Positions 9,133-18,599 of a DNA stretch of 64,000 nucleotides are shown piece after piece. Every line of letters starts with the position of its first letter. Position 1 is the first letter of the stretch. A program made the translations under genes and the position numbers. This DNA comes from Nostoc sp. NIES-3756 (GTDB taxonomy: Bacteria; Cyanobacteriota; Cyanobacteriia; Cyanobacteriales; Nostocaceae), in NCBI RefSeq assembly GCF_001548375.1, contig NZ_AP017295.1, positions 3,444,501-3,508,500 on the forward strand, given 5' to 3'. Below the pieces are notes generated by a model. It worked only from the letters and a program-made list of their open reading frames with translations, was not told the origin of the DNA and made no database searches.

Positions 9133-10554
9133 TTAACAGTCTTCATTAATTAAGCTTTCTAAAACAGCTTGTAAATCTTGAGTTAGATTACCTACAGCCT
9201 TTTTAGCAGCTTGGCGGTTATTCTGCACTTGTTCCCAGCGTTCCGTAACCGAAATTGGTGTACCCACTTTAATTAGCGCTTGTCGTAAACCTAATCTTGG
9301 TCTTCCTGGTAAAGTTGATTCTTGGATACGAGCCAGCATATCAAACATTAGTAAGGCCGTCTCTGCAAATCTATCGGCGCTGTACTTTTCTTGAATGTAA
9401 GTAGCATTAACAGCGACAAAACTTTCTACCAGACGCATATGTTGTATGCGTAAGTCCGCTTCTTGAGCTACTAAGTCCGCCAGTCCGCGTTTGAAAGGAG
9501 GTAAATTATTGATATCTGGTAAATCATCGCGGTATACATAATTCCAGCTTGCTTCTTCCAAACGACGGCAACGGTCGATAAAATTACCTTGGGCGGGAAT
9601 ACCAAAATATTGTTCAGATACTTGTAAGGCTTTATCTAATAAGCGATGTAGTCTGACAATTAACACCTCATCGGGGGTAGCAGTTTCTTCAGTAGCGATC
9701 GCTTTTGGAATATCTTGATGATAGAAGCGGCTATAAAATTCTTCCATCTCTGTAATTAAATACTCACCCAAGCGACATATGCGCTGATAATAAATTTCTG
9801 GTTGATGTGGTGCAGACTCAGCAATTGCTTGTAATGATAAACCGCTATCAGCTTCTAATTTGGTTAACAACTCATCTAACTTTGACCAAGGGGGTGTAGT
9901 GTAACGATACTGGATAGATACTGGCACAATAACAACAGCCTCAGTGCGGTTAGCTTTGTGCAAATCTTCCACACACCAGAAACCCAATTGAGCCACACCA
10001 GGTTCTAAAGGGCTGACAATCCCACTGTGACCATTATTACCACCTTCGGGGGCAACAGCGATGGGAAATTGAGCATTAGCAAATAAATTTCGCGCTGTTT
10101 GAATAGCTTGCCTATCTAACCTCCGTCCGCGACGAATAGGCACACCCCCCAATCGGGAAAACAACCAACCTAACCAATTACCAGCCCATATTGTCATTCC
10201 CCGGTCGTAGACGAAGTGGCTATGCACCGGATATTGCAACTCGATACCTTTTTGCCGCGCCACCTGTGGCACAATGCGAGAAATAAAGTACAACATACAC
10301 AAGGGGTCTTCCACTTCTGGGTGGCGGAACGCCAACAAGAAACGAACCTTACCAGCTTGGAATTGTTGATAGAGTTGGGCTAATACCTCAGCATTTTCAC
10401 CTTGAATATCAACGATACCAGCCGGGAGCCAAGGACGAGTGCGAAAACGTAATACAAATGGTAGTAACCATTGCATGAGTCGCAGTATGAGCGGGTTAAA
10501 GCTGTAAGGGATAAATTTTAAAGACGGTTGGGTGGAGTTAATTAATTTAGGCAA
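9133..10554 (-). CDS. PlsC-like 1-acyl-glycerol-phosphate acyltransferase family protein
   Basis: 473 residues. The acyltransferase motifs are in the first half: an HX4D-type motif in AFRHPEVEDPLCMLYF, the WLGWLFSRLGGVPIRRGRR region, and the EGT-like APEGGNNGHSG with the following PLEPGVAQLGFW. The C-terminal ~230 residues are helical and not assigned; the protein is about twice the length of a minimal PlsC. Probable role in membrane lipid or surface lipid acylation. The reported start is a TTG (10554); the first ATG lies well inside conserved-looking sequence, so an alternative start codon is likely. Confidence 0.75.
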   Translation of the reverse strand: MPKLINSTQPSLKFIPYSFNPLILRLMQWLLPFVLRFRTRPWLPAGIVDIQGENAEVLAQLYQQFQAGKVRFLLAFRHPEVEDPLCMLYFISRIVPQVARQKGIELQYPVHSHFVYDRGMTIWAGNWLGWLFSRLGGVPIRRGRRLDRQAIQTARNLFANAQFPIAVAPEGGNNGHSGIVSPLEPGVAQLGFWCVEDLHKANRTEAVVIVPVSIQYRYTTPPWSKLDELLTKLEADSGLSLQAIAESAPHQPEIYYQRICRLGEYLITEMEEFYSRFYHQDIPKAIATEETATPDEVLIVRLHRLLDKALQVSEQYFGIPAQGNFIDRCRRLEEASWNYVYRDDLPDINNLPPFKRGLADLVAQEADLRIQHMRLVESFVAVNATYIQEKYSADRFAETALLMFDMLARIQESTLPGRPRLGLRQALIKVGTPISVTERWEQVQNNRQAAKKAVGNLTQDLQAVLESLINEDC

Positions 10555-10663
10555 GTTGATGCTCCCGACTGTGTGATAACAATAATATGCCTAATTGATT
10601 TTGACATTTCTCACAGTAGGCGATCGCTGTTAGCTTAAATTATGAGTCACGCCACACAACCAG

Positions 10664-11299
10664 ATGAACACACCACAAGACCCACGCAAATACGCCCCAG
10701 CAACACAACGCAACCGCGAACCCATCTTAGAAGTGCTTTTACAAGTATTACCTGCCAGTGGCACAATTTTAGAAATAGCAAGTGGTACAGGTGAACACGC
10801 TATTTTCTTCGCCTCCCGCCTCAGTCCGCGTCAATGGCTACCCTCCGACCCCAACCCCGAATTACGAGCCAGCATAGCCGCCTGGACAGACCAATTTCCC
10901 GCCGATAATCTTTATCCACCGCTAGAACTGGATGCTAGTCAGCCAATATGGCCAGTAGAACAAGACGCAGACTTACCATCCCCCATTGTTGCCATAGTCA
11001 ATATCAACATGATTCACATTTCCCCTTGGTCAGCCTGTTTAGGACTGATGGCTGGTGCTGGGCGAATTTTGCCACCAGGAGGTATCCTGTATCTATACGG
11101 GCCTTACAAACAAGGCGGAGAGCATACCGCACCTAGTAACGCTGCCTTCGATGAATCATTACGCTCTCAACATCCAGAGTGGGGTGTACGTAATTTAGAA
11201 GATGTGGTTGCAGCAGCTAAAGAACAGAATCTCCAACTGCAAAAAATCTATCAGATGCCTGCAAATAACCTTTCGGTAGTTTTTCAACGCTGTCTATAA
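10664..11299 (+). CDS. DUF938 SAM-dependent methyltransferase-like protein
   Basis: 211 residues. N-terminal RKYAPATQRNREPILEVL is typical of the DUF938 family. The SAM motif I is ILEIASGTGEHAIFFA (about 36-51), followed by acidic motif II around SDPNPELRASI and the NINMIHISPWSA segment. The GG(I)LYLYGPYKQGG block after it is also typical. The methylated substrate is unknown. The gene is divergent from the acyltransferase, with a HIP1-like site at 10620 between them. Confidence 0.85.
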   Translation: MNTPQDPRKYAPATQRNREPILEVLLQVLPASGTILEIASGTGEHAIFFASRLSPRQWLPSDPNPELRASIAAWTDQFPADNLYPPLELDASQPIWPVEQDADLPSPIVAIVNINMIHISPWSACLGLMAGAGRILPPGGILYLYGPYKQGGEHTAPSNAAFDESLRSQHPEWGVRNLEDVVAAAKEQNLQLQKIYQMPANNLSVVFQRCL

Positions 11300-11302
11300 G
11301 TA

Positions 11303-11375
11303 TGGAGATTAGCAGACTCGAACTGCTGACATCCTGCTTGCAAAGCAGGCGCTCTACCAACTGAGCTAAACCCCC
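11303..11375 (-). tRNA. tRNA-Ala (anticodon UGC)
   Basis: Reverse complement begins gggggtttagctcag and ends aatctcca, 73 bases without an encoded CCA. The acceptor stem GGGGGTT/AATCTCC pairs with G-U pairs, the D-arm is gctcagttggtagagc, the anticodon loop is CTTTGCAAG with TGC, and the T-arm contains gttcgagtc. No intron is present. It lies between the DUF938 gene and trhO, on the opposite strand to both. Confidence 0.97.
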
Positions 11376-11434
11376 GTAAAATTAAATTAGTAACCATAGT
11401 TATCATAACCGAAGACTCTGCTTTTGACAAAGGG

Positions 11435-12337
11435 ATGAACCAAAAAAATACGCAAATTGTGGCAACATTTTATAAATTCGTGAGTTTGCCGGATTTCACC
11501 GAGAAACAAGACCCACTCCTAGCTTACTGTGTAGCCCAAGGTATCAAAGGGACAATACTCTTAGCTAAAGAAGGAATTAACGGGACAATTGCGGGTTCAC
11601 GTCAATCAATTGACGCGGTATTCTCCTATCTGTGTTCCGACCCCCGCCTACAAGACCTAGAATATAAAGAATCTACAGCAGATACCCCACCATTCGAGCG
11701 GATGAAAGTACGGTTAAAAAAGGAAATTGTCACCTTGGGTTTACCGGAAGTTGACCCCAATGAACAGGTAGGTACTTATGTTACGCCGCAAGAATGGAAT
11801 GAATTAATTTCCGACCCTGAAGTAATAGTAATTGATACTCGCAACGATTACGAAGTACATATCGGCACTTTCAAAGGCGCACAAAATCCGCAAACTAATT
11901 CCTTTCGTGATTTTCCTAAGTATGTACGTCAAAACCTTGACCCTAGTAAACATAAAAAAGTTGCTATGTTCTGCACTGGGGGTATTCGTTGCGAAAAAGC
12001 CTCATCTTTTATGCTGTCCCACGGTTTCGCGGAGGTGTATCACCTGAAGGGGGGGATACTAAAATATTTAGAAGAAGTTCAGCCGGAAGAAAGTTTGTGG
12101 GAAGGTGAATGTTTCGTCTTTGATGAACGTATAACTGTAGGTCATGGTTTAGAGCCGGGAAATCATGAGTTATGTTTCTGTTGCGGACACCCCCTGACTG
12201 ATGAAGATAAGGCTTCTGCAAAATATGAGAAGGGGATTTCTTGTCCTTGGTGTTTTGATGGTTTGACTGAGGAGAAAAGAATCAGACAACAGGAAAAATG
12301 GCGGCAGTTTCAGTTAAATAGATTAAGGGGAGTTTGA
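11435..12337 (+). CDS. trhO: tRNA uridine(34) hydroxylase, rhodanese family (TrhO/YceA)
   Basis: 300 residues. TrhO performs oxygen-dependent 5-hydroxylation of U34 in certain tRNAs. The N-terminal acylphosphatase-like part contains [18 protein letters not shown] (38-55), a strong family signature. The rhodanese domain (about 115-215) carries [15 protein letters not shown] and the active-site loop [12 protein letters not shown] with C180 and C186. The C-terminal zinc-like cysteine cluster ([12 protein letters not shown] ... CPWC) is present. It sits next to a tRNA gene, which is probably coincidental. Confidence 0.92.
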   Translation: MNQKNTQIVATFYKFVSLPDFTEKQDPLLAYCVAQGIKGTILLAKEGINGTIAGSRQSIDAVFSYLCSDPRLQDLEYKESTADTPPFERMKVRLKKEIVTLGLPEVDPNEQVGTYVTPQEWNELISDPEVIVIDTRNDYEVHIGTFKGAQNPQTNSFRDFPKYVRQNLDPSKHKKVAMFCTGGIRCEKASSFMLSHGFAEVYHLKGGILKYLEEVQPEESLWEGECFVFDERITVGHGLEPGNHELCFCCGHPLTDEDKASAKYEKGISCPWCFDGLTEEKRIRQQEKWRQFQLNRLRGV

Positions 12338-12353
12338 AGGTTTATTTTTAAAC

Positions 12354-12396
12354 GCAGAGGGGCGCGGAGGTTTACGCAAAGGGGCGCGGAGGGTTA
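12354..12396. repeat. GC-rich repeat (cgcagaggggcgcggagg units)
   Basis: Two similar units in tandem after trhO. The same repeat in reverse is present around 28805-28850, and a related one with cacagagacac units lies at 61829. It is a dispersed intergenic repeat. Confidence 0.7.
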
Positions 12397-12505
12397 ATTT
12401 TTCTGAGGATTTGGTGTGAGGTTTAGGAGAGGAAATAAAATGTGAAGGAGGTGTATTTTAAGATATTCAAACTCTTAGGGAAGTAAAGTATAACTCATAC
12501 TTATT

Positions 12506-12883
12506 ATGTATACCAACCAAGATTTAGATTCAGTTGTGTCAAGATTATCGTCTTTTACATTTGAAGAATTAAATTATTTAAAAACAAAGATTGATTTGAT
12601 TCTTGGTGAAAAAGCCATTACTGATTTAAGCATAAATCAATCTGAGTCTGAGGAAGATAGTTCTAACTCCCGTATTGTTATGGTTGGGGGTAAGGCTGGT
12701 ATTGACGCATTTGTTAAAAAACTTGTGATCGATATAAAATCAGATATCAATACTGAAATTGAAGACATAAAACCTGCTAAAAAGCATCGTAGACCTTCGG
12801 GAATGTGGAAAGGAAAAGTAAAAATGCCAGATAACTTTGATGAATTATCAAATGATATCCTGGCTGATTTTGGTATCGATTGA
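12506..12883 (+). CDS. Antitoxin-like protein of a PIN-domain toxin-antitoxin pair
   Basis: 125 residues. The N-terminus (SRLSSFTFEELNYLKTKIDLILGEK) is helical. The C-terminal tail RRPSGMWKGKVKMPDNFDEL closely resembles the toxin-wrapping tail of small Phd/DUF2281-type antitoxins (G-x-x-KGxxxMxDxFDEPL). The immediately following PIN toxin (2-bp gap) supports the assignment. It is longer than a typical 70-90-residue antitoxin and I do not see a clear DNA-binding domain. Confidence 0.7.
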   Translation: MYTNQDLDSVVSRLSSFTFEELNYLKTKIDLILGEKAITDLSINQSESEEDSSNSRIVMVGGKAGIDAFVKKLVIDIKSDINTEIEDIKPAKKHRRPSGMWKGKVKMPDNFDELSNDILADFGID

Positions 12884-12885
12884 TA

Positions 12886-13275
12886 ATGAAATTATTACTT
12901 GATACTTGTGCTTTGATATGGTATTTAACTGAAGATGCACGTTTATTTCCTGAAGTTTACGAACAAATTGCTGATTCTGATAATGAGGTATTTGTTAGTG
13001 CTGCTAGTGCTTGGGAGATTGAAATAAAAAGAGGTAAAAAAGATTTTGATTGTCCTGATGATTTATTAACTGTTATAAAAGTTTGTGAATTTAATGTTCT
13101 GTCAATTACAATTGAACACGCAATTAAAACGGCATCCTTACCTAAACACCATAAAGACCCTTTTGACAGAATATTAATAGCACAAGCAATTGTAGAGAAG
13201 ATGATTTTAGTTATTAGCGATAGTAAAATTATCGGTGTATATCCAGTTCCAATTTTAGTTTCTAAGAAACAATAA
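12886..13275 (+). CDS. PIN-domain toxin (VapC-like RNase)
   Basis: 129 residues. The acidic residues of the PIN active site are visible: LLLDTCALIWYL (first Asp), the SAASAWEIEIKRG glutamate, and the HHKDPFDRILIAQAI segment with D-x-x-D. The final conserved Asp lies in LVISDSKI. PIN toxins cleave RNA and are held inactive by the adjacent antitoxin. The start is ATG at 12886, two bases after the antitoxin stop; a TTG at 12880 would overlap it. Translational coupling is likely. Confidence 0.88.
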   Translation: MKLLLDTCALIWYLTEDARLFPEVYEQIADSDNEVFVSAASAWEIEIKRGKKDFDCPDDLLTVIKVCEFNVLSITIEHAIKTASLPKHHKDPFDRILIAQAIVEKMILVISDSKIIGVYPVPILVSKKQ

Positions 13276-13668
13276 ATTCAGTAGGTGTGTTATTGGCTTT
13301 TCGGTCAAAATACCTGCTACAACTGGCATCATTTTATTTCGCATGAAAGCACCTTCTAGTGCAGTAGTAGCCCAAAAAGTTGTGAGAGCGACGATGCTCC
13401 GCCCTGCCGTAGGCGATCGCAATGCGCGATGATTGGTATGCTCACATCTTGCACGTGGTTGTGGTTTTGACATTCATATTTCCAGGTGCAAGATTTGAGT
13501 ATGGGCATTTTAGCGTCATTGAAGATGACAAGGTGAGAATGAGGCATCTGCAAGCGCCTTGGACTTTGCAGAACTCCCAGGAAAAAAATTACACTAAGTT
13601 TAAGAAATCTTCCCTAATGAGGATGAAGTGTTAACTTAGATAATTAGTTGCCCAGATGGGCGCAAGTT
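13276..13668. other. Intergenic region with a transposase relic
   Basis: Apart from the 51-bp transposase tail at 13448-13498 and a HIP1 site near 13413, no supported feature is visible. The flotillin-like promoter is presumably in the last 150 bp. Confidence 0.5.
13448..13498 (+). pseudogene. 3'-terminal relic of an IS4/IS701-like transposase
   Basis: Reads LARGCGFDIHISRCKI then stop. The same C-terminus ends two larger transposase remnants, at 47385-47438 (LARSCGFDISISRCKM) and at 57568-57617 on the minus strand. Only this tip remains here. Confidence 0.7.
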
Positions 13669-15738
13669 ATGAAACCTTTTTCTTCCTCCTTTGGTAAGAC
13701 TAAAAAAAATAAATTAGCTGGCTTTGCAACTACATTAATAGCGACACTGGCATTAGCAGGTGGAATTAACTCTGCTAATGCCAATAGTTTAAAAACAACC
13801 ACTGCACAAGAAATTACTCCTGTATCAGTTCAAGTAGAGCCAACAAAATCAACTTTTCCTCGCTATCAAGCGGCGGCTGTTGAACCATTTGTACTCATTC
13901 CCGTAGTGCTGGTTGGCGGTTTGGTGATATTTGTTCCCCTGTTTTTTGGTGGTTTGGTAGTTATTGGTGAACGTGAAGTTGGTATCGTCGTCAAGAAGTT
14001 TACAATTTCTGGTAAAGGTTTACCAGCCGGACAGTTAATTGCCCTCAATGGTGAAGCGGGTTTACAGGCTGATACTCTTGCCCCTGGTTGGCATTGGGGT
14101 TACTGGCCTTGGCAATACTCGGTGCGTAAAGAAGCTGTAGTTGTTGTACCGCAAAGTGAAATTGCCTTGATAGTTGCGGCTGATGGTGAATCTATCCCAC
14201 CAGAGCGGATTTTAGGTAAAATCGTCGATTGTGATAACTTTCAAGATGCCCGAAAATTCCTAACTCATGGTGGGGAAAAAGGTCGGCAAATGGGCTTTTT
14301 AACAGCAGGTACTTACCGCATTAATACTGCTCTGTTTAAAGTTATTACAGCAGCTAATGCGTCCTCTCATGGCATGAGTAATGAACAGTTGCGTGTGCAT
14401 ACAGTGGCTTCTGACAAGGTGGGTATTGTCACAACTTTAGATGGTATGCCGATTTCGGCGGGTGAAATTGCTGGGGCTGTTATTACTGGACATGATAATT
14501 TCCAAAACAGTCAGAAGTTTCTTGATGGTGGCGGACGCAGAGGTTTACAAGAACAGATTTTATTATCCGGTTCTTGGAACTTGAACCCCTGGTTTGTGAA
14601 TGTTGAACAAGTACCAATGACGGAAATACCCATTGGTTATGTAGGTGTGGTAATTTCTTTCGTAGGTAAAGCCCAGGAAGATGTAAGCGGTGCAGCTTTC
14701 ACCCACGGTAATTTAGTCAATCCTGGTCATAAGGGCGTATGGGTGGAACCGTTGTATCCTGGTAAGCACCCTCTCAACACGCGCATTATGAAAGTGGAGT
14801 TAGTGCCGACTATTAATATAGTATTGAACTGGTCGGGACGTACTGAACGCCATAAATATGATGCCAACTTAGAAGCCTTGACTGTGCGTTCTAAAGATGG
14901 TTTCGCTTTTGATTTGGAAGTGTCGCAAATCATCCACGTCGGGGCGTTGGATGCACCCAAGGTAATTTCTCGCGTGGGTTCGATGCAGAACTTGGTGGAT
15001 AACGTTCTGGAACCAAGTATTGGTAACTATTTCCGTAACTCGGCTCAAGATTACACCGTTTTGGACTTCTTGAACGCCCGGAGTGAACGCCAAGTAGAAG
15101 CATCTGAGTATATCAAAGCAGCTTTACGGGCTTATGATGTACAAGCCATTGATACTTTAATTGGTGATATCCAGCCGCCAGCTTCGTTGATGCAGACACA
15201 AACAGACCGCAAAATTGCCGAGGAAGAACGCAAGACTTATGAAGTGCAGCAGATGGCGCAAACTCAACGCCAACAACTGGTGCGGGAAACAGCTTTGGCT
15301 GATATCCAACAGGAAATGGTGAAATCAGAACAGAGTGTGCAAATTGCGGAACTAAAAGCCCAAGCACAAATTAAGCAGGCGAATGGTGAAGCTGAGGCGA
15401 CAAAACTCAAAGCGATGGCTGAAGCTGAAGGTATCCGGGCTACAGGTAACGCCAAAGCTGAGACTTATCGCACAGGTGTGGATGCGTTGGGTACACAAGG
15501 TTACACAGCAATGCAACTCATGCAGATTATAGGCGATCGCAATGTGCGCTTAATACCCGATATCTTAGTTGGTGGCAGCAATGGCACTACCAATGGTTTA
15601 GTTGATGGTTTACTCTCCATGATTTTGTGGAATCAAACCAATAAGACAGGTGAAGTCACACCACCAATTCCCATAACTCCCCCAGTCTCACAAAATGGTA
15701 ATTCTCAGTTACTTGTAGAATTGCCAAAAGATAAGTAG
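13669..15738 (+). CDS. Flotillin-like SPFH/Band 7 membrane protein
   Basis: 689 residues from the ATG at 13669; the TTG at 13648 is less likely. A signal-like segment (about 12-35) and a strongly hydrophobic span (FVLIPVVLVGGLVIFVPLFFGG) precede an SPFH domain beginning GEREVGIVVKKFTI. Two related blocks DCDNFQDARKFLTHGG and GHDNFQNSQKFLDGGG suggest an internal duplication. The C-terminal flotillin-type coiled coil (EEERKTYEVQQMAQTQRQQL to EAEATKLKAMAEAEGIRA) includes EA repeats and ends with the GxxxxxxMQLMQIIGDR motif. Such proteins scaffold membrane microdomains and stress-related complexes. Standing alone, its partners are not indicated. Confidence 0.85.
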   Translation: MKPFSSSFGKTKKNKLAGFATTLIATLALAGGINSANANSLKTTTAQEITPVSVQVEPTKSTFPRYQAAAVEPFVLIPVVLVGGLVIFVPLFFGGLVVIGEREVGIVVKKFTISGKGLPAGQLIALNGEAGLQADTLAPGWHWGYWPWQYSVRKEAVVVVPQSEIALIVAADGESIPPERILGKIVDCDNFQDARKFLTHGGEKGRQMGFLTAGTYRINTALFKVITAANASSHGMSNEQLRVHTVASDKVGIVTTLDGMPISAGEIAGAVITGHDNFQNSQKFLDGGGRRGLQEQILLSGSWNLNPWFVNVEQVPMTEIPIGYVGVVISFVGKAQEDVSGAAFTHGNLVNPGHKGVWVEPLYPGKHPLNTRIMKVELVPTINIVLNWSGRTERHKYDANLEALTVRSKDGFAFDLEVSQIIHVGALDAPKVISRVGSMQNLVDNVLEPSIGNYFRNSAQDYTVLDFLNARSERQVEASEYIKAALRAYDVQAIDTLIGDIQPPASLMQTQTDRKIAEEERKTYEVQQMAQTQRQQLVRETALADIQQEMVKSEQSVQIAELKAQAQIKQANGEAEATKLKAMAEAEGIRATGNAKAETYRTGVDALGTQGYTAMQLMQIIGDRNVRLIPDILVGGSNGTTNGLVDGLLSMILWNQTNKTGEVTPPIPITPPVSQNGNSQLLVELPKDK

Positions 15739-15883
15739 GCAGAAGACAGAATGAAAAAGCTATTTTCTCTCTGGTTTAAAAATTTGGTATTTCAAATTTA
15801 ATTACGCCTACTTAATTGAATAGTTAATAAATCATAGGGTAGTACGATATTGCTACCCTACTTTTTTATATTCTTTTTTGTCC

Positions 15884-16047
15884 ATAGATATACCTGACTT
15901 TTCACGTTATGTGGAAAAGTTGACGCAAAACCTAACCCCTTAACCCCCTTCCATAGTAGGGAAGGGGGAAAATTAAAGCCTCTCTCCTTTCAGGGGAGAG
16001 GTTTGGAGAGGGGTTTTTCAGATCCCGTGAAAAATCAGATAGATATA
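15884..16047. mobile_element. MITE-like element, family A copy 1 (about 146 bp plus 9-bp target duplication)
   Basis: The direct 9-mer atagatata flanks the element at 15884-15892 and 16039-16047. Ends ctgacttttcacg and cgtgaaaaatcag are inverted with one mismatch. The interior holds two hairpins (cccccttccatagtagggaaggggg and cctctcctttcaggggagagg). The same core in reverse orientation is found at 25431-25757. It carries no coding capacity. Confidence 0.75.
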
Positions 16048-16426
16048 CCGTTTCAAAAATTTCCATTGTTCATTAAATAGAACAGCTTCAACATTTTTAG
16101 TTGAGATGAGGCAGGTAAAAATACAAGTTTGTCTTCAATTATCTATCTTCAGATAGTTGTATTTTTTTACGATTTCTGAATTACAAAATGATGAATTTTC
16201 TGTTAATTTTTCAGCTTAAATGGGCATTCTAAATATGAAAACTTAAACAATATTAACTAAAAAATTTCATAGTATGTCTGTCAAAGTGCTTCAAATTAAA
16301 TCCAACCCCTTCTAAAGCTTGCTTCCAAAAGATTTAAATCAACCCTTAAATAAGTATCAATCAATTAACTGCATTAAATGATACATAACTCTCTAAAGAT
16401 TCAAAACTAAAAAACAGTTAATCAGC
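16048..16426. other. 379-bp non-coding region upstream of the histidine kinase
   Basis: AT-rich with no ORF of interest and no recognised RNA. It should contain the kinase promoter. Confidence 0.4.
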
Positions 16427-18592
16427 ATGTCGATTGAAGAGTTCAACCAAGAGTTAACGAGCTTACAGCAACGCCTTAAAGAAATAGAGACAGCTAATGC
16501 ACAACTGCGCAACGAACTTTTAGAATGTAACATTCAATTACAGCAGGAAATTAACGAAAGGAAACAGGTAGAGGAGAAACTGCAAACTGCCCAACGTTTT
16601 ATGTATTCTATCATTCAAACAATGCCCGTAGCGGTCTTTGTTAAAGATGCGACTGATCTACGATTTGTGTTGTGTAATCGAGCGGCTGAAGAATTGGCTG
16701 GTGTTAGCGCAGAGGAAATTTTGGGTAAGAACGACTATGACTTATTTCCCAAAGAAGAAGCCGATTTCTTTACCCAGCGAGATAAGGAAGCACTGACTAG
16801 CAAAAAAGTTGTAGAGATTCCAGAAGAAGTAATTCACACAAAAAACGGCGAAATCCGCATTTTACATATTAAAAAAACTCCTATTCTTGATGCTCAAGGT
16901 CAGCCCAAATATTTACTAGTGATTCGAGAAGATATCACAAAACATAAACAAGCTCAAGCTGCTCTCGCAGCCAGTGAAGCAAAATTCCGTAGTTTGGTAG
17001 AAAATGCCAATGATGCAATTTATGCTCTGACATTAGATGGCATATTTACTTATCTTTCTCCCAACTTTACAAATATGTTTGGATATGAAATCTCAGAATT
17101 TTTAGGGCAATCTTTCGTACCAATTATTCATTCAGAAGATGTGCCAACTTGTATAGCCTTCTTGAACAAAGTTGCTCAAACAGGTAAAAAACAAGCTGGA
17201 CTTGAGATAAGAATTAAACGCAAAGATGGAACTTACGGTTGGATTACATCTAATACCTCACCTGTGATAGATACTAATGGACAGGTGGTTGGTTTTCAGG
17301 GCATCACTCGAGATATTACTGAGCGGAAACAAACAGAAAAAGCCTTATTACGTATTAGTAAAGCTATTGAAAGTGTAAGTGATGCTATTGGTATAGCAGA
17401 TCCAACAGGCAAATCGATTTATCAAAATCCTGCCTTTATCCAATTATTTGGTTATACAGTTGAGGAACTTAATGCTGCTGGCGGCCCAGCAGCAATTTAC
17501 ACAGATCCAAAGGAAACAAAAATCATCTTTAATACTATTAATAGCGGTCAATCATGGCGTGGTGAAGTCACCATGCAAAGCTCTATCGGTCGTATCATAC
17601 AAATTGATTTAAGAGCAGACGCTATTAAAGATTCTCAGGGCAATATTATTGCTTTAGTTGGCAGCCATACAGATATTACTGAGCGTAAACAAGCGGAAAA
17701 TAAACTCAAACAACAAGCAATAGAATTAGAACAAACTCTTAAAAAACTGCAAAAGACTCAATCACATCTTATTCAAAGCGAAAAAATTTCATCTTTGGGT
17801 CAATTAGTAGCTGGAGTTGCCCACGAAATCAATAATCCAGTTAATTTTATCTACGGGAACCTTGTTCACGCTAATAGTTATATCCATGAAATACTAAATT
17901 TAGTGCAACTTTACCGCCAAAACTACCCAAATCCTGTACTGGAAATTCAAAAAGAGATTAAGAAGAGTGACCTCGATTTTTTAATAGAGGATTTGCCAAA
18001 ACTACTTTCTTCAATGGAATTAGGTGCAGAACGCATCTGTCAAATTGTAGCTTCTTTACGTACCTTTTCGCGGCTAGATGAAGCTGAGTTAAAAGCAGTG
18101 GATATTCATCAAGGCATTGACAGTACTTTGATGATTTTAGAACATCGCTTGAAAAAGAAATCACATCATCCGCAAATTGAAGTTATTAAAGATTATGGCA
18201 ACTTACCTTTAGTTGAGTGTTATGCAGGACAGTTAAATCAAGTATTTATGAATATTCTGGTAAACGCAATCGATGCGTTGGAAGATTCATTAAGTCAAGG
18301 TGAATTGACACATAACCAACCACAAATTCGGATTTGTACTCAAAAACTAATTCCTCAACAACTAATGATTCGCATCAGCGATAATGGGCTAGGTATTCCC
18401 GAACAAATTAGACAGAGATTATTTGACCCTTTTTTTACTACTAAACCTGTAGGTAAGGGTACAGGTTTAGGTTTATCAATTAGCTATCAAATTATTACTG
18501 AACGACACGGTGGTTCCCTAAAGTGTATTTCATCTCCCAATCAAGGAGCAGAATTTATCATTAAAATTCCTATTGAACAGTCTAATAAGTAA
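16427..18592 (+). CDS. Cytosolic multi-PAS sensor histidine kinase
   Basis: 721 residues without a membrane segment. An N-terminal coiled coil (residues 1-55) is followed by three PAS units (about 58-175, 185-305, 310-425), each ending in a PAC-type (D)ITERKQ motif. A linker coiled coil leads to a HisKA-like dimerisation domain with GVAHEINNPVNFI, phospho-acceptor about H466. The HATPase domain has the N-box NQVFMNILVNAIDALE, G1 ISDNGLGIPEQ, F-box LFDPFFTTK and G2 GKGTGLGLSIS, so all catalytic boxes are intact. There is no receiver domain and no adjacent response regulator, so it is an orphan kinase. The sensed signal is unknown. Confidence 0.93.
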   Translation: MSIEEFNQELTSLQQRLKEIETANAQLRNELLECNIQLQQEINERKQVEEKLQTAQRFMYSIIQTMPVAVFVKDATDLRFVLCNRAAEELAGVSAEEILGKNDYDLFPKEEADFFTQRDKEALTSKKVVEIPEEVIHTKNGEIRILHIKKTPILDAQGQPKYLLVIREDITKHKQAQAALAASEAKFRSLVENANDAIYALTLDGIFTYLSPNFTNMFGYEISEFLGQSFVPIIHSEDVPTCIAFLNKVAQTGKKQAGLEIRIKRKDGTYGWITSNTSPVIDTNGQVVGFQGITRDITERKQTEKALLRISKAIESVSDAIGIADPTGKSIYQNPAFIQLFGYTVEELNAAGGPAAIYTDPKETKIIFNTINSGQSWRGEVTMQSSIGRIIQIDLRADAIKDSQGNIIALVGSHTDITERKQAENKLKQQAIELEQTLKKLQKTQSHLIQSEKISSLGQLVAGVAHEINNPVNFIYGNLVHANSYIHEILNLVQLYRQNYPNPVLEIQKEIKKSDLDFLIEDLPKLLSSMELGAERICQIVASLRTFSRLDEAELKAVDIHQGIDSTLMILEHRLKKKSHHPQIEVIKDYGNLPLVECYAGQLNQVFMNILVNAIDALEDSLSQGELTHNQPQIRICTQKLIPQQLMIRISDNGLGIPEQIRQRLFDPFFTTKPVGKGTGLGLSISYQIITERHGGSLKCISSPNQGAEFIIKIPIEQSNK

Positions 18593-18599
18593 GAAAAAT

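Noticed and set aside
13441..13499. Imperfect inverted repeat first read as a hairpin MITE
   Set aside because: Comparison with 47385-47438 and 57568-57617 shows it is the coding 3' end of a transposase.
13422..13634. Plus-strand ORF upstream of the flotillin-like gene
   Set aside because: It spans the transposase relic in the wrong frame and has no protein-like continuity.
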